Source of the DNA: Anisus vortex
Lineage: Eukaryota; Mollusca; Gastropoda; Planorbidae
Reading direction: 5' to 3'
Assembly: GCA_949126835.1 (NCBI GenBank)
Contig: OX421507.1
Span: 25,728,822 to 25,792,821, forward strand
DNA: 64,000 bases
Below, one piece after another: positions 60,153 through 64,000 of the stretch. The notes under the pieces were generated by a model that saw nothing but the letters and a program-made list of their open reading frames with translations, was not told where the DNA came from and did not search any database. Both the position numbers and the translations under genes were made by a program. Within the stretch, counting starts at the first letter, position 1. Every line of letters starts with the position of its first letter.

Positions 60153-63100
60153 ATGTCATTTGCTGAACTAAAAGAATTAGCTGAGTCCTTTGGGATTGAG
60201 GCAGGACAGGCAAGACCTAGTCGTAATCGTTTGACCAAAGAAATTATGACATGTTTGAACGGGCAGAATGCCATGAACACTGGTAGTGTAGTTGAAGTGG
60301 GACAGAACGATATCAATGAAGGTTATGTAGCTCCCAGTGGGGGCGAGGTAATTGCCCACGGAGACGAGGTAAGAAATATGTCATCTAGATCATCAAACAA
60401 TAATGAAGATGAAGGTTTGAGTGAAAACCTAAAATTCCAATTAGCTATGAAGAGAATGGAATTGGAAAGAATTAGGATAGAAAATGAAAGAATTAGGATA
60501 GAAACTGAAAGGGAAAATGAAAGAATTAGGATAGAAACTGAAAGGGAAAATGAAAGAATTAGGATTGAAAGCAGAGAAAGGATAGAGATGGCACGCATGA
60601 ACAGACCTGACCATCGTAGGGACAGCAATGGTATGGATATTAGCGCAATGAAGCAACACTTGCCTATATTCAGAGAAGAAGATGTTCAAGATTTCTTTTT
60701 GCTTTTTGAGAGGATAGCTGTAGATTATCAGTTCCCTGATGATAAGATGGCTTTATTGTTAAGGTCAACTCTCAACAAAGGAAAAGCATTGGACGTAGTG
60801 TTGAGTTTAACACCCGAGGAAATAAATGACTATGAAGTAATCAAAGATAGGGTGCTAAAAAGTTATTCCCTGACACCAGAAAAATATAGAAAGCTATTTA
60901 GAGACAGAAAGAAGGCATATGATCAAACTCATGTAGACTTTTTGAGACAAAAGGAGAAAATGTTAGAACAGTGGCTAAGGTCACAGAATGTAAGTGAGTT
61001 TGATAAACTCAAGAACCTAATATTGTTTGAGGAATTCAATGATTGTATTCGAGTGGATATTAAAACCCACATCTCAGACCGAGGGGTTGAAGATGTGCAT
61101 GAAGCTGCTAGATTGGCAGATAACTATGCCATAATTCACGCCAGCATAAAGCCATATTATGCTGACAAACCCAAAGTGCACAAACCAGAGCCCAAGGAGG
61201 CTAGTAAACCAAAAGAGACAAGTGAAAACAATAATAAGAACAGTGGTGTAAATAATAATAGTAACTTAGTTCATTTCAGGAAGCAGACAGATGTAAATAA
61301 AGCAAAGGTGGTATGTTTCAATTGCAAGAAAGAGGGCCACATGAAGAAAGATTGTTGGATCCTTACCAAGAAGCAAGGTGCTATTCTACACTGTGCCAGA
61401 GTGCAGAAAGACAGCAAGCAGACAGAAGAAGTGTGCAACACAGGGTCAAGAAACTCAAAAGAAATGCGGCCGGCATCGCCCATAGTTGTGGAGTCGATGG
61501 TTTTTGAGAACAGTCTATCTAAGGTAAAAGAGAATAGCTGTACTCAATCTATTATGCTTTCAGAAGGCCGTGAGGAACAGATGGTTCCTGAAGTCCCGGA
61601 AGAGAACGAACTATCCGATTTACGACCCTTTGTCTACGAGGGGACAGTGTCGACAGAAGTCGATGTACTCAGCAAGAAGAAAATACAGATATTACGTGAC
61701 ACGGGTTCTGCTGTCAGCGTGATCCTGGAGGGCAGTGTGCCGTTAACAGATGCCACCAGTACCGGTGAGTCTGTTGTGCTGAGAGGTGCTAGTATGGAGG
61801 CTGTGGAAGCTCCACTGCACAGAATAAAACTCGAGTCGGATATTTTTACAGGTAACATCGTAGTGGGAGTGTGGCGCGCACTACCCGTCAAAGGCGTTTC
61901 CATGATATTAGGAAATGACATTATGGGCGGCAGAGTCACTGTCGAGCCCATGGTTAAAGTGTTGGAGACAAAGATGGCTGAGGACAAAAACCTACGTCCT
62001 GCCAATGAACGCCCAACATGTGCACTGACAAGAGCAATGCAGAAAAAGAAGTCGGTAAAGACTCCTGCTACGCCGTGTAGTGCAACGAAAGATGTGTTTG
62101 TCTGTTCTGAAGACACACATGCGAATGAAACAGTGATAACAGAAACACCTGACATCGATTTAAGTGCTACGTTCTTTGCTGAACTAACAACTGGTGATGC
62201 AACAGAGAACGATAACATTTTGTCACCAAAGCAGAAATTGGTGAAAGAACAATTGAATGACGAAGTAATAATGCAACTCAGAATGAAAGCTGTTGATGAA
62301 AAGACTGCAGATGCAATGGCGGAATGTTTTTACATGAAAGATGAAGTGTTGATGAGAAAGTCGAAACCGCTCAACTCAGGTACAAACGAGTGGGACAGTA
62401 TTCACCAGATTGTAATACCTAAGTGCTATCGTCAAGATATACTGCGTATGGCGCATGATCTTCCTTTCGCTGGTCACATGGGAGTCCGAAAAACGCACCA
62501 CCGTATCCTCCCTTACTTCTACTGGCCAGGACTGAGAAGAGATGTCGAACAATACTGCAAGACTTGCCACGTATGCCAAATGGTAGGACGTCCTAACCAA
62601 CGAATTCCTGTCGCTCCACTCCAGCCGATACCAGCGTTCGACGAACCATTCAGTCATATACTCATTGATTGCGTGGGCCCGTTGCCGAAAACAAAAGCCG
62701 GTTTTCAATACCTGCTCACAGTCATGTGTTCATCCACTCGCTTCCCGGAAGCCATTCCGTTGCGGAACATAACAACAGTGAAGGTGGTAGACGCCCTGAC
62801 AAATTTCTTTACACGTTATGGCCTACCGAAGACAGTACAGTCCGACCAGGGGACTAACTTTACTTCGAACATTTTCAAACAAGTCATGGAACAATTAGGG
62901 ATAAGCCATAGGCTATCAAGTGCCTATCATCCTGAGAGCCAGGGAGCTCTGGAAAGGTTTCATCAGACATTAAAATCGATGCTTAAAAAGTACTGTTATG
63001 AAAACGAGAAAGACTGGGATAAGGGTGTGCCTTATGTACTGTTCGCTGCAAGGGAGGCCACTCAGGAATCCCTGGGGTTTAGCCCATTCGAACTTGTGTA

Positions 63101-63503
63101 TGGACACTCAGTCAGAGGTCCGTTGAAATTTCTACATGAAACTTGGCTAACGGACAGTGAACCGATTGGACTTTTGTCATATGTAGATAAATTTAAAAAT
63201 AGGCTTTATCATGCTTTTAACCATGTGAAGATTCATTTTCCACAGATGCAGGAGCGTATGAGACAGAACTATGACCGTAAAGCTACAGCTAGAACTTTTG
63301 CACCAGGTGACAAAGTTCTTGTGTTTCTACCTTTGCAAAATCAGCCTTTAAGTGCAAAGTTTAGTGGACCCTATGAGATAGAGTCAAAGCTTGGCGAGGT
63401 CAATTATTTGATAAAGACTCCTGACCGGAGACAAAAACAGAGGGTATGCCATATTAATTTACTTAAGCCCTATGTTTCCAGGGAAAAGAGTAAACCACGG
63501 TAG
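60153..63503 (+). CDS. Gag-protease-integrase polyprotein
   Basis: 1116 residues. About 95-150: charged coiled coil with repeated RIRIETEREN units. About 165-330: capsid-like Gag. CFNCKKEGHMKKDC zinc knuckle at about 387. Protease LRDTGSAVSV at about 512. Integrase: zinc finger HDLPFAGH and CKTCHVC (768-810), catalytic Asp in LIDCVGPL (837), Asp in QSDQGTNF (896), Glu in ALERFHQ (931); GPY module (FSGPYEIESKLGEVNYLI, then HINLLKPY) ends at about 1110. Ends PR-TAG. Gag and protease are fused, with no recoding needed between them. All motifs look intact. Start: the first in-frame ATG after 60000 with a downstream open frame. Confidence 0.95.
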   Translation: MSFAELKELAESFGIEAGQARPSRNRLTKEIMTCLNGQNAMNTGSVVEVGQNDINEGYVAPSGGEVIAHGDEVRNMSSRSSNNNEDEGLSENLKFQLAMKRMELERIRIENERIRIETERENERIRIETERENERIRIESRERIEMARMNRPDHRRDSNGMDISAMKQHLPIFREEDVQDFFLLFERIAVDYQFPDDKMALLLRSTLNKGKALDVVLSLTPEEINDYEVIKDRVLKSYSLTPEKYRKLFRDRKKAYDQTHVDFLRQKEKMLEQWLRSQNVSEFDKLKNLILFEEFNDCIRVDIKTHISDRGVEDVHEAARLADNYAIIHASIKPYYADKPKVHKPEPKEASKPKETSENNNKNSGVNNNSNLVHFRKQTDVNKAKVVCFNCKKEGHMKKDCWILTKKQGAILHCARVQKDSKQTEEVCNTGSRNSKEMRPASPIVVESMVFENSLSKVKENSCTQSIMLSEGREEQMVPEVPEENELSDLRPFVYEGTVSTEVDVLSKKKIQILRDTGSAVSVILEGSVPLTDATSTGESVVLRGASMEAVEAPLHRIKLESDIFTGNIVVGVWRALPVKGVSMILGNDIMGGRVTVEPMVKVLETKMAEDKNLRPANERPTCALTRAMQKKKSVKTPATPCSATKDVFVCSEDTHANETVITETPDIDLSATFFAELTTGDATENDNILSPKQKLVKEQLNDEVIMQLRMKAVDEKTADAMAECFYMKDEVLMRKSKPLNSGTNEWDSIHQIVIPKCYRQDILRMAHDLPFAGHMGVRKTHHRILPYFYWPGLRRDVEQYCKTCHVCQMVGRPNQRIPVAPLQPIPAFDEPFSHILIDCVGPLPKTKAGFQYLLTVMCSSTRFPEAIPLRNITTVKVVDALTNFFTRYGLPKTVQSDQGTNFTSNIFKQVMEQLGISHRLSSAYHPESQGALERFHQTLKSMLKKYCYENEKDWDKGVPYVLFAAREATQESLGFSPFELVYGHSVRGPLKFLHETWLTDSEPIGLLSYVDKFKNRLYHAFNHVKIHFPQMQERMRQNYDRKATARTFAPGDKVLVFLPLQNQPLSAKFSGPYEIESKLGEVNYLIKTPDRRQKQRVCHINLLKPYVSREKSKPR

Positions 63504-64000
63504 GTCCCCATGATTTCATTAGCTAGGGTCCCGACGGATTTATCTAGGATAGAATATAAGTTTGCAGAAAGTAAACTTAATAATACAGATGCCCTTAAGA
63601 GTTTAGATACAAGGCTAGAACATCTTCCGGTAGAAGATAAGGAGAAGATTATTGAGCTGGTACATGAATATAAGTCACTGTTTACAGATGTTCCCAGGAG
63701 GACACATCTAATAGAACACGATGTAGTATTAACTGAGGGTGCCAGGCCAATTAAACAGCATCCATATAGAGTTAACCCCATCAGACTTGAACATATTAGA
63801 GCAGAGGTGAAGTATATGTTAGAAAATGACATAGTGGAAGAATGTGTTAGCGAGTGGTCTTCACCCTGTGTGTTGGTACCAAAAGCCGACAACACATTGC
63901 GGTTTTGTACAGACTTTAGGAAATTAAATAATTTGACAAAGACTGACTCGTATCCCATTCCTCGTATTGATGACCTCATTGATAAGATAGGTATTGCGAC
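63504..64000 (+). CDS. Reverse transcriptase, 5' part, cut by the window end
   Basis: Same frame as the preceding polyprotein after TAG 63501-63503; first ATG at 63510. Reads LVHEYKSLFTDVPRRTHLIE, then RPIKQHPYRVNP, VEECVSEWSSPCVLVPKAD and LRFCTDFRKLNNL, the N-terminal and first palm motifs of Ty3/gypsy RT. It continues past 64000. Open throughout. Whether it is made by readthrough, reinitiation or only in copies without the stop is unclear. Confidence 0.9.

Larger units (their letters stand above)
59039..64000 (+). mobile_element. LTR retrotransposon with integrase before RT, 3' part outside the window
   Basis: 5' LTR 59039-59694 (TGTCATG...GTAACA), then TGGGGGCTCGTCCGGGAA at about 59700, which matches the proline-tRNA primer site used by murine leukaemia virus. 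Gag-protease-integrase follow in one frame (60153-63503); reverse transcriptase begins after a single in-frame TAG and is cut by the window end. A solo LTR of the family lies at 23742-24418. The element is inserted antisense upstream of the 58725-58949 exon, probably in an intron. Confidence 0.95.

Noticed and set aside
61634..62218. 194-residue reverse-strand frame
   Set aside because: Antisense shadow of the protease-linker part of the polyprotein at 60153-63503.

Overview
The window is from an intron-rich, AT-rich, repeat-laden animal nuclear genome. Small exons lie in kilobase introns packed with LTR elements, LINE tails, tRNA-derived SINEs and DNA-transposon remnants. The Gmr1-like LTR elements and the overall texture fit an invertebrate, perhaps a gastropod mollusc, but that is inference; no species-diagnostic gene is present.

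The only clear host gene with a complete coding region spans about 1171-39326 on the + strand. Twelve exons with matching splice phases encode about 645 residues: a signal peptide, a full-length alkaline-phosphatase fold and a Thr/Pro/Ser-rich tail. By eye, the catalytic serine, the catalytic arginine and nearly all metal ligands of the family are replaced. The gene therefore looks like a secreted pseudo-phosphatase with an intact reading frame, not an active enzyme and not a decayed pseudogene. A second host gene, on the - strand at about 55.16-58.95 kb, is represented by its last two exons and is of unknown function. A third possible coding exon, also on the - strand, lies near 22.4-22.7 kb inside an intron of the first gene.

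Layout. 1-1.2 kb: repeat, TATA-like box and exon 1. 1.2-11.6 kb: intron 1, with a solo LTR (4.5-6.1 kb), a LINE RNase H fragment (7.0-8.2 kb) and a hAT-type MITE. 11.6-26.2 kb: exons 2-9, with SINEs, LINE tails, GATA/TCTA arrays and a - strand solo LTR (23.7-24.4 kb). 26.66-33.01 kb: an internally deleted LTR element on the - strand, inside a SINE. 33.1-39.3 kb: exons 10-12, with an RTE-like LINE split by a deleted hAT-like transposon. 39.5-41.5 kb: copies of a terminal-inverted-repeat family that carries a hAT-type transposase remnant. 42.2-46.06 kb: a TTAA-flanked element. 46.23-53.58 kb: a nearly intact LTR retrotransposon with two LTRs and a target duplication, having integrase before reverse transcriptase and a UGA-CUAG stop between gag and pol. 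54-59 kb: the last exons of the - strand gene, with SINEs. 59.04 kb to the window end: the 5' part of a second, different LTR element with the same integrase-first order.

The two LTR families with integrase-first order, their recoding-like stop codons and the dead phosphatase are the most interesting content. Exon joins and family comparisons were made by eye; no search or alignment was run.
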